Shown piece after piece: positions 46,616 through 54,770 of a stretch of DNA of 64,000 nt. The DNA lies in contig OZ244935.1 in NCBI GenBank assembly GCA_965222005.1, positions 372,001 through 436,000 of the forward strand, in the 5' to 3' direction. Source of the DNA: CBDCTM01 sp965222005. GTDB lineage: Bacteria; Bacteroidota; Bacteroidia; Chitinophagales; Saprospiraceae. Made by a program: the position numbers and the translations under genes. The notes under the pieces were generated by a model, which saw only the letters and a program-made list of their open reading frames with translations, had not been told where the DNA came from and searched no databases. Numbering within the stretch: the first letter of the stretch is position 1; every line of letters begins with the position of its first letter.

Positions 46616-47693
46616 GATCGGAGGATTGTAGATGAACAGGTTGATACTCTTTATTGATAAGCGGCAAAAGGAGCCACGCAATGATACCAAAGATTACGTT
46701 GCAACCAATTTGTACACTAAAAAATAAAATGTTGGCAAAGGAAAAGGCATCATCTCCTTCTATATTGTATAGAGCAAGCGCCTGTACGGCCAGCCATTGG
46801 TAGGTTCCCATCCCTCCGGGGGAAGGTATTAATATGCCGAGTGCACCAAATACGAACACCATCAGCCCGGCCTTCATCCCCAGCCCGCTGGTAGGTTCGA
46901 AAGCGAAAAAGCACAGGTACGTCATCAGATAATACATTAGCCATACGTTGATGCTGTGGAGTATAAACCGGCTCGGGCGCTCTAATTTGCCTATGCTGCG
47001 TAAGCCCTCTGCAAAGCCGCGAACGATATTCGCCAATTTTATATAAAGAGGTGATTTTTTTAACTGCTCCCTCAGCAGATACCCCACCCATAAAGCCAGA
47101 CCACCAGCCAGGCATATCCAGAAGAGAGGGCTTTGCCAGAAGCTACTATCGGTGGCCGTTCCAGCCCGACCGGAGGAACTAAGATACCCCCAAAGGGTAT
47201 CAAATTCTACCAATAAAGCAAGCCCTATCACAACAGCCATACTCAGCAGATCGACCGCCCGATCCACCACGATGGTTCCCATTACCTTTTCGGCAGCGAT
47301 GCGTTCGTAGCGAGCCATCGTACCGGCACGCACCACCTCCCCAATACGCGGCAGCGCCAGATTAGCAAGATATCCGATAATCACAGAGAGGAAGGCATTG
47401 GAAAGGCGGGGACGGTAACCCAATGGTTCGATAAGCATGTTCCAGCGGGAAGCCCGACTCCAATTGCTAATCATAAATGCCAGCATCACCATAGCAATCC
47501 AGAAAAATTTTACGCTTTTGAAGTCATTGAGGATCTTTTGCCACAGGGGGGGGCATTCCTCCGGCAGGCTTCCTCCGGCGATGCAATCAGCCAGGAACGA
47601 AGCATTTTGATTGCGATACACGATGTACAGGATCCCTACGCCAATGCCCAGAAAGAAAAGGAATTTAAAAAAATTGACGATTGCTTTATTCAA
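46593..47693 (-). CDS. Flippase-like integral membrane protein (LPG_synthase_TM / UPF0104 family)
   Basis: The 366-residue protein has about eight hydrophobic segments and family motifs: RASRWNMLIEPLGYRPRL, then GYLANLALPRIGEVVRAGTMARYERI, VDRAVDLLSM and the later PSPGGMGTYQW. Relatives include the membrane domain of MprF lysylphosphatidylglycerol synthases and AglD-type proteins thought to move lipid-linked substrates. No catalytic domain is attached. The gene overlaps the downstream heptose adenylyltransferase gene by 23 bases, so a joint envelope-related role is plausible. Confidence 0.82.
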   Translation of the reverse strand: MNKAIVNFFKFLFFLGIGVGILYIVYRNQNASFLADCIAGGSLPEECPPLWQKILNDFKSVKFFWIAMVMLAFMISNWSRASRWNMLIEPLGYRPRLSNAFLSVIIGYLANLALPRIGEVVRAGTMARYERIAAEKVMGTIVVDRAVDLLSMAVVIGLALLVEFDTLWGYLSSSGRAGTATDSSFWQSPLFWICLAGGLALWVGYLLREQLKKSPLYIKLANIVRGFAEGLRSIGKLERPSRFILHSINVWLMYYLMTYLCFFAFEPTSGLGMKAGLMVFVFGALGILIPSPGGMGTYQWLAVQALALYNIEGDDAFSFANILFFSVQIGCNVIFGIIAWLLLPLINKEYQPVHLQSSDHVVTTER

Positions 47694-47803
47694 GTGATTG
47701 GAGGATTTCGGAAAGGCTTTTAGATACTGTTAAACGATGAGCGAAGATAGCTCAAATAGCCTGGGTGGGCAAATCCCCCATCTTAAGGCAAGCAGGTTTT
47801 CGA

Positions 47804-48217
47804 TCAACTGATCGCTGATTTGTTGGCAGCAGTTGGTTGCAGCAGATCCCATAAATTGCCGTAAAGATCGCTGAATACAACTACCGTTCCGTATGGCTCT
47901 TCCTTTGGCGGGCGTACAAACTGGACTCCCCGCTCCTGCATTTTGGTATAATCTCTCCAGAAATCATCCGTAAAGAGGAACAAAAACACGCGGCCCCCAC
48001 TCTGATCGCCCACACGGGCCAGCTGTTGCTCATCAGCCGCTCTGGCCAATAGCAGGCAACATTCCCGCCCCCCCGGGGGAGCGACCAGCACCCAGCGCTT
48101 ACTTCCGCCAAGAGGAGTATCCTCGATGATAGAAAAGTCCAGCTTTTGAGTGTAAAAATCAATGGCTTCGTCATAGTCTCTTACCAAAAGGGCCAAGTGC
48201 GCTATTCGTTGCTTCAT
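47804..48217 (-). CDS. VOC-superfamily (glyoxalase/bleomycin-resistance fold) protein
   Basis: This 137-residue protein has paired beta-alpha-beta-beta-beta modules of the vicinal oxygen chelate fold: HLALLVRDYDEAIDFYTQKL in the first module and VVFSDLYGNLWDLLQ in the second. Family members range from glyoxalase I to antibiotic-binding proteins. The fourth metal-ligand position is occupied by D rather than the usual E (NLWDL), so catalysis is uncertain. It ends 110 bases after the flippase gene start and begins four bases after the panC stop, which suggests a shared transcript with panC. Confidence 0.8.
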   Translation of the reverse strand: MKQRIAHLALLVRDYDEAIDFYTQKLDFSIIEDTPLGGSKRWVLVAPPGGRECCLLLARAADEQQLARVGDQSGGRVFLFLFTDDFWRDYTKMQERGVQFVRPPKEEPYGTVVVFSDLYGNLWDLLQPTAANKSAIS

Positions 48218-48221
48218 CTTG

Positions 48222-49085
48222 TCATGCGTTTTGGGATGCCTCTTTCAGCACCATATTATCGATCAACCTCACCTCCCCGGCCCATGCCGCCACGCAGGCC
48301 ACTGCAAAGTCCGTATCCTGAAAACTGGCAATGGGTTGCAAGGTATTGCCATCAACAACTTCAAAATATTCCGGCCGAAAATCGGGAATGCTTATATTTT
48401 GTATGGCCCAGGCGCAAATGTCGGCGACTTGCCAAAGTTTCGATTTTTCTTTGGCCTCCAGCAGGGTATGATAAAGGATGGTAGCACGCCTTCTGATTTT
48501 GGCCGGCAGGCGGCGATTGCGGGAGCTCATGGCCAGCCCGTCGGCTTCACGAATGATGGGGCACATGACCAGCTTTAAGTGCAGGCCCAGCTGGCGGATC
48601 ATACTTCGCACGATGGCAAATTGCTGAAAATCCTTCTGTCCCATGTAGAGACTGTCCGGCTCCACGATATCGAGCAACCGTTTGACCACTTGCGCCATCC
48701 CATCAAAATGGCCGGGCCGAAATCGGCCTTCCATCACCTGGTCTAGCGGTGCAAAGCTGACTGAAAGCCGGGTATCCAGGCCTGGGGGATATACTTCGGC
48801 AACATCGGGAAGGAATAATACGTCATTGCCTGCTGACGTTAGCATTTGTATATCATTGGTGATGGTGCGGGGGTATTTGGCAAGATCGGAGGCATCGTTG
48901 AATTGGGTTGGATTGACAAAGATGCTGCAAACGGTGTGCTTGCTTTGCTGCCTGGAGCGATGGATCAAGGAGAGATGCCCTTTGTGCAGCGCCCCCATAG
49001 TAGGTACAAAGCCAATATTCAGGCCCTGATCTCGCTGGTGGGAGAGCCAGTTTTTCAAATCTTGTACTTTTTTAAACAAAAGCAT
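48222..49085 (-). CDS. panC: Pantothenate synthetase
   Basis: PanC condenses pantoate and beta-alanine with ATP to pantothenate, the precursor of coenzyme A. The 287-residue product has PTMGALHKGHLSLI (HxGH nucleotide-binding motif), SIFVNPTQFN, the GRFRPGHFDGMAQVV segment and the SSRN loop (AMSSRNRRL). It is divergent from the glycogen synthase-like gene. In other Bacteroidota panC is often next to the same partner, which supports orthology. No panB or panD is in the window. Confidence 0.96.
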   Translation of the reverse strand: MLLFKKVQDLKNWLSHQRDQGLNIGFVPTMGALHKGHLSLIHRSRQQSKHTVCSIFVNPTQFNDASDLAKYPRTITNDIQMLTSAGNDVLFLPDVAEVYPPGLDTRLSVSFAPLDQVMEGRFRPGHFDGMAQVVKRLLDIVEPDSLYMGQKDFQQFAIVRSMIRQLGLHLKLVMCPIIREADGLAMSSRNRRLPAKIRRRATILYHTLLEAKEKSKLWQVADICAWAIQNISIPDFRPEYFEVVDGNTLQPIASFQDTDFAVACVAAWAGEVRLIDNMVLKEASQNA

Positions 49086-49236
49086 GCTTGAGTATTTGAA
49101 GAGGGCTGCAAATCACCCCTGATGAATGCTCCACTTACCGCTTTTACTCTAAAAACGGGAGCGTGGGAGCTTAAAAAATTGATCGGTGCAACAAATGACT
49201 CAGGGGCGAAAGTATCAAAAAGTCCTATTTTTTTAC

Positions 49237-49244
49237 TAACTTTG
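49237..49244 (+). promoter_or_regulatory. Candidate -7 box for the glycogen synthase-like gene
   Basis: TAACTTTG matches TAnnTTTG, 58 bases before the ATG at 49303. No -33 match is clear. Confidence 0.45.
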
Positions 49245-49302
49245 CAAACCCGTTCATTGAAGGAATGTTATAATATTTTACGTTTTTAATTAAATAGAGT
49301 AT

Positions 49303-50121
49303 ATGGATAAGAAGAAAGTCCTGATAGTAACTCAGGAAATGCAACCCTATACGGCCTTATCTGAAATTTCGGAGATAGCTCGTCAGCTACCGCAGCACAT
49401 TCAAGAGCAAGGCATGGAAATTCGCGTTTTGATGCCCCGCTATGGCACGATTAACGAACGGCGCCATCGTTTGCATGAAGTTGTGAGGCTGTCAGGGATG
49501 AATATCATAGTTGATGAGGATGATTTTCCTTTAATCATAAAAGTAGCTTCCTTACCCGGATCGCGCTTGCAGGTGTACTTTTTGGATAATGAAGATTTTT
49601 TCAAGCGCAAATCTGTGTTTGAAGACGATACCGGCAAGCCATTCAAAGACAATCCAGATCGGATGGTTTTCTTTTGCAAAGGTGTGCTCGAAACGGTCAA
49701 GAAATTTGGTTGGCCGCCCGACATTGTGCATTGCCATGGTTGGATGACCAGCCTGATCCCCATTTATCTGAAGACCGCCTACAAAAATGAGCCGCTCTTT
49801 CAGAATAGCAAGGTGGTGTATTCGGTTTACGACCAAACGATGGAAAGCAGTTTTACTGATACCTTTTTCGATAAAGCCACCATCAACAATTTGGAAGAAG
49901 AAGACTTGGTAGCCTATAGAAATGGGAGTGGTATCGCTTTGCACAAGGGTGCCTTGACATTTGCCGATGCGATCATCAAAGGCAGTGAAAAGCTGTCGGA
50001 CAATGTAAGCAAGATGATGGCCAAGCTGGAAAAGCCGACACTCAATTTCCAGGATTCCGATTCCTACCTGCCAGCATACATGGAATTTTATCACTCCCTG
50101 CTAGAGCAGGAAGTAGAATAA
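49303..50121 (+). CDS. Glycogen/starch synthase-like protein (GT5 N-terminal domain only)
   Basis: The 272-residue protein matches the N-terminal Rossmann domain of GT5 glycogen synthases: VLIVTQEMQPYTALSEISEI, then IRVLMPRYGTINERRHRLHEV, DNPDRMVFFCKGVLE and PDIVHCHGWMTSLIPIYLK. The C-terminal nucleotide-sugar-binding half of full-length enzymes (about 480 residues) is absent. The KxGG motif near the start is replaced (TALSEIS), so glucan synthesis is unlikely. This short form is conserved in Bacteroidota between panC and the DUF4270-glmS genes; its role is not known. Confidence 0.85.
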   Translation: MDKKKVLIVTQEMQPYTALSEISEIARQLPQHIQEQGMEIRVLMPRYGTINERRHRLHEVVRLSGMNIIVDEDDFPLIIKVASLPGSRLQVYFLDNEDFFKRKSVFEDDTGKPFKDNPDRMVFFCKGVLETVKKFGWPPDIVHCHGWMTSLIPIYLKTAYKNEPLFQNSKVVYSVYDQTMESSFTDTFFDKATINNLEEEDLVAYRNGSGIALHKGALTFADAIIKGSEKLSDNVSKMMAKLEKPTLNFQDSDSYLPAYMEFYHSLLEQEVE

Positions 50122-50159
50122 GATTGCCTGGCTATGTTTTTGTAGAACTAGGCTAAAGG

Positions 50160-50206
50160 AAAACAGAAGTACGGTTGATCAAGTCGTGCTTCTGTTTTCT
50201 TTTTTG
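50160..50206 (+). terminator. Rho-independent terminator after the glycogen synthase-like gene
   Basis: A 14-bp stem with one mismatch (50160-50173 with 50185-50198, containing AACAGAAG/CTTCTGTT) is followed by CTTTTTT. It starts 38 bases after the stop codon. Confidence 0.85.
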
Positions 50207-50647
50207 GCTACCTCCTCTCAAAACCAGCTATACTTGAAAGGGCCAAATTGCGTTTTAATATCAATAGACTTTATTCTAAATAGTTTTATGGGATGAAAAT
50301 GAAGGATTTGCTTTCCAGCCAAAAAACGCCCGCAGCCTAATAGCAGAGCTATTAAGGAGAGCCTGTCTGGCGCCAGCCAGGGACGTGACGCAGAATGGGA
50401 AATAAAGACGATTTTTCAGCCATACGAAATTATTTAGAATAAAGTCTAATAAAGGATGAGCAAATAGTGTAAAAAGTACAATTCATCCCTTATTTTCGCG
50501 CTTGTTATTGGAATAACAGCTGATCTGATCCTGGCAAATGATCCAATCTGACTAAAAGCGCAACTGACATTCCTTGCCAAATGTTCGCCCCATATCGAGA
50601 TGGCGGATAGATTTATTTTTTTCATTGAATATTAATCAGCATTCCGT
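50207..50647. other. Intergenic region with MITE-like element upstream of the DUF4270 gene
   Basis: No gene is supported. The 185-base inverted-repeat element at 50265-50449 fills most of it. The remainder (50450-50647) should carry the promoter of the DUF4270 gene, but no clear TAnnTTTG box was found. Confidence 0.6.
50265..50449. mobile_element. MITE-like element with 18-bp terminal inverted repeats and TA flanks
   Basis: TAGACTTTATTCTAAATA (50265-50282) is repeated in perfect inverted form at 50432-50449, enclosing 149 bases without a gene. The outermost TA at each end is compatible with the TA target duplication of IS630/Tc1-type elements. Weaker inverted similarity continues inward (GAAAATGAAGG... 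against ...TGAAAAATCG). The core holds palindromes TAATAGC-AGA-GCTATTA and a near-palindrome around CTGGCGCCAG. It is probably a non-autonomous element moved by a transposase elsewhere. Confidence 0.72.
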
Positions 50648-51985
50648 ATGAAGATATTCCCTTTAGTATTTAGTGGGCTTTGCATAAGCTTTTTGTTCCT
50701 ACTATCCTGTACCAAAAGTACCCCCGTAGGCGCTGAGTTGTTAGAAGACGATCAGGTGAACATTCAGTTCGCAGATAGCTTCAGTATCCGCGCTGCCACT
50801 ACCCTTCGCGACTCCATCATCACCTTCGACCCCAGTCCGTCGCGCCAGTTGAGTCTTTATCTGTTTGGTGATATGCAGGACCCTCTATTTGGCCGATCCG
50901 CCTCCAGTCTTTATGCGCAGTTTCGCCTACCCCTCAACACTCCGCTGGGACTGGGCACGGGCGTAATCGATTCCGTAGTGTTGAGCCTGGCTTATGACAC
51001 ACTTGGCTTTTATGGCAAAGCAGATCAGCCGCAGAGCCTTGAAATATTTGAAATCAGCGAAACAATAGATAATACCGTATCGTACTCCTCTAATGAGCAA
51101 TTTGATGTCAAATCAGAGCCATTGGCCAGTGTAACCAATTTTATTCCTAAACCACTCGACAGCGTCACGGTTGTGTATGATATGGATACCACCCTCTTTG
51201 CTCCACACCTCCGCGTCTCGCTCGACTCCGCCTTGGGGGGCAGACTGCTTAAACTGGATACCGCCAGTTTTACAAATAACGAGACTTTTTTGACTCATTT
51301 TGGCGGGCTTTTCATTCAACCGACTCAGCAAACCAATAGTATGATAGCTTTTGATCTCGAGCATCCATCAACACGCCTTACGCTCTACTACACGGTGGAG
51401 GATACTACCCATACACAGTACGTGTTTTCCGTACAGTCGGCTAGCGTAAAAGTGGCCCATTTCGAACAGGATTATTCCGGCACTGCGATACAGTTTGATG
51501 ATTCGGCTGCAGGTGATAGCCTGGTATATGTTCAGGGCATGAATGGTACAAATGCGGAGATCATGTTGCCTTTTGTAGATAATTTTGACAACATTATCGT
51601 CAACAAGGCCGAGCTGGTGATTACGGTAGCCCATTTGCCCGGCGACGATCCTGAGTCGTTTCCGCCATTGGAGCGTCTGGTGCTTTCAGAGCTAACTGAA
51701 GATGGCGAGCTGCTTTTGATTGAGGATGTGGCGCGGAATATTAGCAATTTAGATAGCCGCTTTGGTAGCAGATTTGTTACAGAGGAAGTGGATGGCGAGA
51801 TGCTTGACCGCTTCAGGCTCAATATATCAGCTCATATTCAGAGTATGGTAGAAAGCGCTTCCACCAAAACCCTGGTGCTCACTGCCTTTGCTAAACAGGA
51901 AACTGCCTCGCGCACTGTTTTGTATGGCCCCGGGCATTCAAAATACCCCATGACCATTAGTATGACCTACACTCAGCTCAACTAG
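50648..51985 (+). CDS. DUF4270-family outer lipoprotein
   Basis: This 445-residue predicted lipoprotein has a signal ending in FLFLLSC with C21 as the lipidation site. The body matches DUF4270: early GAELLEDDQVNIQFADSFSI, then SLYLFGDMQDPLFGRSASSLYAQFRLP, repeated strand motifs, and an ending TASRTVLYGPGHSKYPMTISMTY. DUF4270 proteins are confined largely to Bacteroidota and commonly precede glmS; their role is unknown, although many resemble surface-exposed carbohydrate- or adhesion-related lipoproteins. It is followed after 92 bases by glmS. Confidence 0.86.
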   Translation: MKIFPLVFSGLCISFLFLLSCTKSTPVGAELLEDDQVNIQFADSFSIRAATTLRDSIITFDPSPSRQLSLYLFGDMQDPLFGRSASSLYAQFRLPLNTPLGLGTGVIDSVVLSLAYDTLGFYGKADQPQSLEIFEISETIDNTVSYSSNEQFDVKSEPLASVTNFIPKPLDSVTVVYDMDTTLFAPHLRVSLDSALGGRLLKLDTASFTNNETFLTHFGGLFIQPTQQTNSMIAFDLEHPSTRLTLYYTVEDTTHTQYVFSVQSASVKVAHFEQDYSGTAIQFDDSAAGDSLVYVQGMNGTNAEIMLPFVDNFDNIIVNKAELVITVAHLPGDDPESFPPLERLVLSELTEDGELLLIEDVARNISNLDSRFGSRFVTEEVDGEMLDRFRLNISAHIQSMVESASTKTLVLTAFAKQETASRTVLYGPGHSKYPMTISMTYTQLN

Positions 51986-52077
51986 CATAGTTTAAAGCAC
52001 AGCCCCTTTTTTTGTTTTTTGAACCGTGTGGCAAGCTGCCAATAAATATTTATGAACACCCTTCAAATGATTTAACT

Positions 52078-53916
52078 ATGTGTGGAATTGTAGCATATAT
52101 AGGAGACCAGCAGGCCTACCCTATCCTGATCAATGGCCTCAAACGCCTGGAATACCGGGGCTACGATAGTGCTGGCGTTGCTATTCTTAACGGCGGACTC
52201 AATGTGTACAAACGCAAAGGCAAAGTGCAAGACCTCATCGACTTTGCAAGGGGAAAATCTACAGAAGGCACTATCGGTATGGGGCATACCCGCTGGGCTA
52301 CACACGGCAAGCCGGACAACATCAATGCGCACCCTCACCAAAGCCAGGACGACCGCCTGGTGCTTATCCACAACGGCATCATTGAAAATTATAGCCCGCT
52401 GAAAGAAGCAATGATCAAGGAAGGGCATCACTTTGAGAGCCAGACCGACACAGAAGTGCTGGTTCATCTGATCGGTGCAATACAGGAGCAGGATAATCTT
52501 CCGCTGGAAGAGGCGGTACGGGTAGCCCTTTCGCGAGTCATCGGAGCCTATGCAATCGTAGTGATGGATCGCGAAGATCCGAATAAGCTGGTGGCAGCAC
52601 GCAAGGCAAGTCCGCTGGTCATTGGCATCGGAGAGAATGAATTCTTCATGGCCTCCGACCCTACCCCCTTGGCCGAACATACTCAAAAGGTGGTTTACCT
52701 TAATGACGAAGAAATTGCGATGGTTACCCGCTCTGGCGATCTGCAGATAAAAAATATAGGGAATGAATTGCAGACTCCTTTTGTGCACAAGCTGAACATG
52801 AAGATCGAGATGCTGGAAAAAGGAGATTACGAGCACTTCATGCTCAAAGAAATTTATGAACAACCCACCACCATTGCCGATTGTATGCGCGGCCGTATCA
52901 ATGCGGCTGAGGGCTGGGTACGTGTGGGCGGGGTGGAGGAAGTAGAAGAGCGGATCAGCAAGGCCGAGCGTTTCATAGTAGCGGCCTGCGGTACCAGCTG
53001 GCATGCCGGCTTGATCGGCGAGTATCTCTTCGAAGAGCTTGCCCGCATACCCGTAGAGGTGGAATATGCCAGCGAATTGCGCTATCGCAACCCTATACTA
53101 GGCCCCTATGACGTGGTGATCGCTCTGTCGCAATCAGGAGAAACAGCCGATACACTGGCTGCCCTCGAGATTGCCAAAAGCAAGGGAGCGCTTATTTATG
53201 GGGTGGTAAATGTAGTGGGCTCTTCTATTGCACGGATGACGGATGCCGGCTCCTATACACATGCCGGGCCTGAAATTGGTGTAGCATCTACCAAAGCCTT
53301 TACCAGCCAGGTGAGCCTGCTGACCATGATGGCGCTCTTTTTGGGCTATCGCCGGGGAACCATCCCCCGCTCCTATTATCTTCAACTTATTGAAGAATTG
53401 GAAAACATTCCGGCCAAAGTAGCCAAGGTATTGGAGTCCAATGACAAAATCGAATATATCGCAGGCGAAATTCAGCATGCAAGCAATGCGCTCTATCTGG
53501 GTCGGGGCTATAATTTCCCCATCGCTCTGGAAGGAGCCTTAAAACTCAAAGAGATTTCGTATATTCACGCCGAGGGCTATCCGGCAGCCGAAATGAAACA
53601 CGGCCCTATCGCCCTCATTGATGAGAATATGCCCGTCATCGTCATAGCCACCAATAAAAGTGCTTATGACAAAATAGTCAGCAATATTCAAGAGGTAAAA
53701 GCACGCAAAGGCAAGGTGATCGCCATCGTTACGGAGGGAGATACCACGATAAAGGGATTGGCCGACTACTCCATAGAAATCCCCGATACCGATGAACCGC
53801 TCACTCCGCTACTTTCAGTGATTCCTTTGCAATTGCTGTCTTATCATATCGCCTTGAAACGCAACTGCAATGTCGATCAACCCAGAAACTTAGCCAAATC
53901 CGTAACGGTAGAATAG
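52078..53916 (+). CDS. glmS: Glutamine-fructose-6-phosphate aminotransferase (isomerizing)
   Basis: GlmS makes glucosamine-6-phosphate from fructose-6-phosphate and glutamine, the entry to UDP-GlcNAc, peptidoglycan and LPS. The 612-residue product starts MCGIVAYIGD with the catalytic Cys2. It has the glutaminase motifs RLEYRGYDSAG and GHTRWATHGKP, and two SIS domains (CGTSWHAGLIGEYLFE and ALSQSGETADTLAAL). It ends PRNLAKSVTVE as is typical. An open frame upstream to 52012 would bury the essential N-terminal cysteine and is rejected. No glmS ribozyme-like leader was noticed. Confidence 0.97.
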   Translation: MCGIVAYIGDQQAYPILINGLKRLEYRGYDSAGVAILNGGLNVYKRKGKVQDLIDFARGKSTEGTIGMGHTRWATHGKPDNINAHPHQSQDDRLVLIHNGIIENYSPLKEAMIKEGHHFESQTDTEVLVHLIGAIQEQDNLPLEEAVRVALSRVIGAYAIVVMDREDPNKLVAARKASPLVIGIGENEFFMASDPTPLAEHTQKVVYLNDEEIAMVTRSGDLQIKNIGNELQTPFVHKLNMKIEMLEKGDYEHFMLKEIYEQPTTIADCMRGRINAAEGWVRVGGVEEVEERISKAERFIVAACGTSWHAGLIGEYLFEELARIPVEVEYASELRYRNPILGPYDVVIALSQSGETADTLAALEIAKSKGALIYGVVNVVGSSIARMTDAGSYTHAGPEIGVASTKAFTSQVSLLTMMALFLGYRRGTIPRSYYLQLIEELENIPAKVAKVLESNDKIEYIAGEIQHASNALYLGRGYNFPIALEGALKLKEISYIHAEGYPAAEMKHGPIALIDENMPVIVIATNKSAYDKIVSNIQEVKARKGKVIAIVTEGDTTIKGLADYSIEIPDTDEPLTPLLSVIPLQLLSYHIALKRNCNVDQPRNLAKSVTVE

Positions 53917-53962
53917 CAGCCTGACTGCTGATCTTTTAACCTTAAAAAAATAATAGCAAAAT

Positions 53963-54649
53963 ATGTTAGAAGCACATTTGATGGAATATAATTCGCAGAA
54001 GGATGATCTGCTTATGCCCGAATACGGTCGTAATATTCAGCTCTTGGTTCAATATGCCAAAACTATTGAAGAGCGCGACCTTCGGCAGACATTGGTAGAA
54101 CAAATCATCGAGCTTATGAATCAGATGAATCCTCAGAGTGCAAATGTAGAGGATTATCGAGTCAAACTTTGGAAGCATATATTCCAGATCGCCAACTATG
54201 AACTGGATGTGGACACTCCCCTCGACAAGGAGCCCAATCGCCCCGATCAGGAGCTGAAGCCCCAGCAAGTGGAATATCCCAAAACAGAAGCTCGCTTTAG
54301 GCACTACGGCAATAATGTTCATTTGCTCATTAAAAAAGCGCTCGAGATGGAAGATGAGGACAAAAAAGAAGGCCTCGTAGCCGCCATCGGAGCTTATATG
54401 AAACTGGCTTATCGCACCTGGAACCGAGAGCACTACGTGAGTGATGAAATCATCAAAAATGATTTGCAGACCTTGTCGGAGGGCAAGCTAAAGCTAAAAG
54501 ACAACGTCCCGATCAGCAACTATGGCGACAGCCATCGTGACAAAAATAATGGCGGCAGCAATATGCGCTCTAAAAGGCGGCACCCTTCCGGCCGTGGCAA
54601 GGATATGAAAGGTCGCCACAAAGGTGGAGGTGGAAAACGTCGCAAATAA
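53963..54649 (+). CDS. DUF4290-family protein with basic C-terminal tail
   Basis: This 228-residue cytoplasmic protein has no signal or membrane segment. MEYNSQKDDLLMPEYGRNIQ and the later FRHYGNNVHLLIKKALEMED fit DUF4290, a Bacteroidota family of unknown role that often sits just upstream of murA. The first 180 residues are mainly helical. The last 35 are strongly basic and glycine-rich (SKRRHPSGRGKDMKGRHKG), which suggests nucleic acid or ribosome binding; that is inference. An ATG at residue 7 is an alternative start. It follows glmS by 46 bases and is probably in one unit with it. Confidence 0.85.
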   Translation: MLEAHLMEYNSQKDDLLMPEYGRNIQLLVQYAKTIEERDLRQTLVEQIIELMNQMNPQSANVEDYRVKLWKHIFQIANYELDVDTPLDKEPNRPDQELKPQQVEYPKTEARFRHYGNNVHLLIKKALEMEDEDKKEGLVAAIGAYMKLAYRTWNREHYVSDEIIKNDLQTLSEGKLKLKDNVPISNYGDSHRDKNNGGSNMRSKRRHPSGRGKDMKGRHKGGGGKRRK

Positions 54650-54747
54650 ACTCCAGCAGGTGAATGGGGTAATGGATTATACTGTATCGAATGTTTTTTT
54701 CTCCAACGACTTGCTATGCTTACTTTAGCAGTTCGTTCTTAAACTCC

Positions 54748-54770
54748 ATTACCCAATGATTACCCAATGA
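54748..54770 (+). promoter_or_regulatory. Four-codon leader frame overlapping the murA start
   Basis: The 11-base sequence ATTACCCAATG is directly repeated (54748-54758 and 54759-54769). The first copy's ATG (54756) opens M-I-T-Q and stops at TGA 54768-54770, which overlaps the murA ATG at 54767 as ATGA. This would permit translational coupling. A 10-bp inverted repeat (54667-54676 with 54745-54754) could mask the site. Confidence 0.4.

Noticed and set aside
52012..52077. 22-codon N-terminal extension of GlmS
   Set aside because: The enzyme needs a free N-terminal Cys2, present only with the start at 52078.
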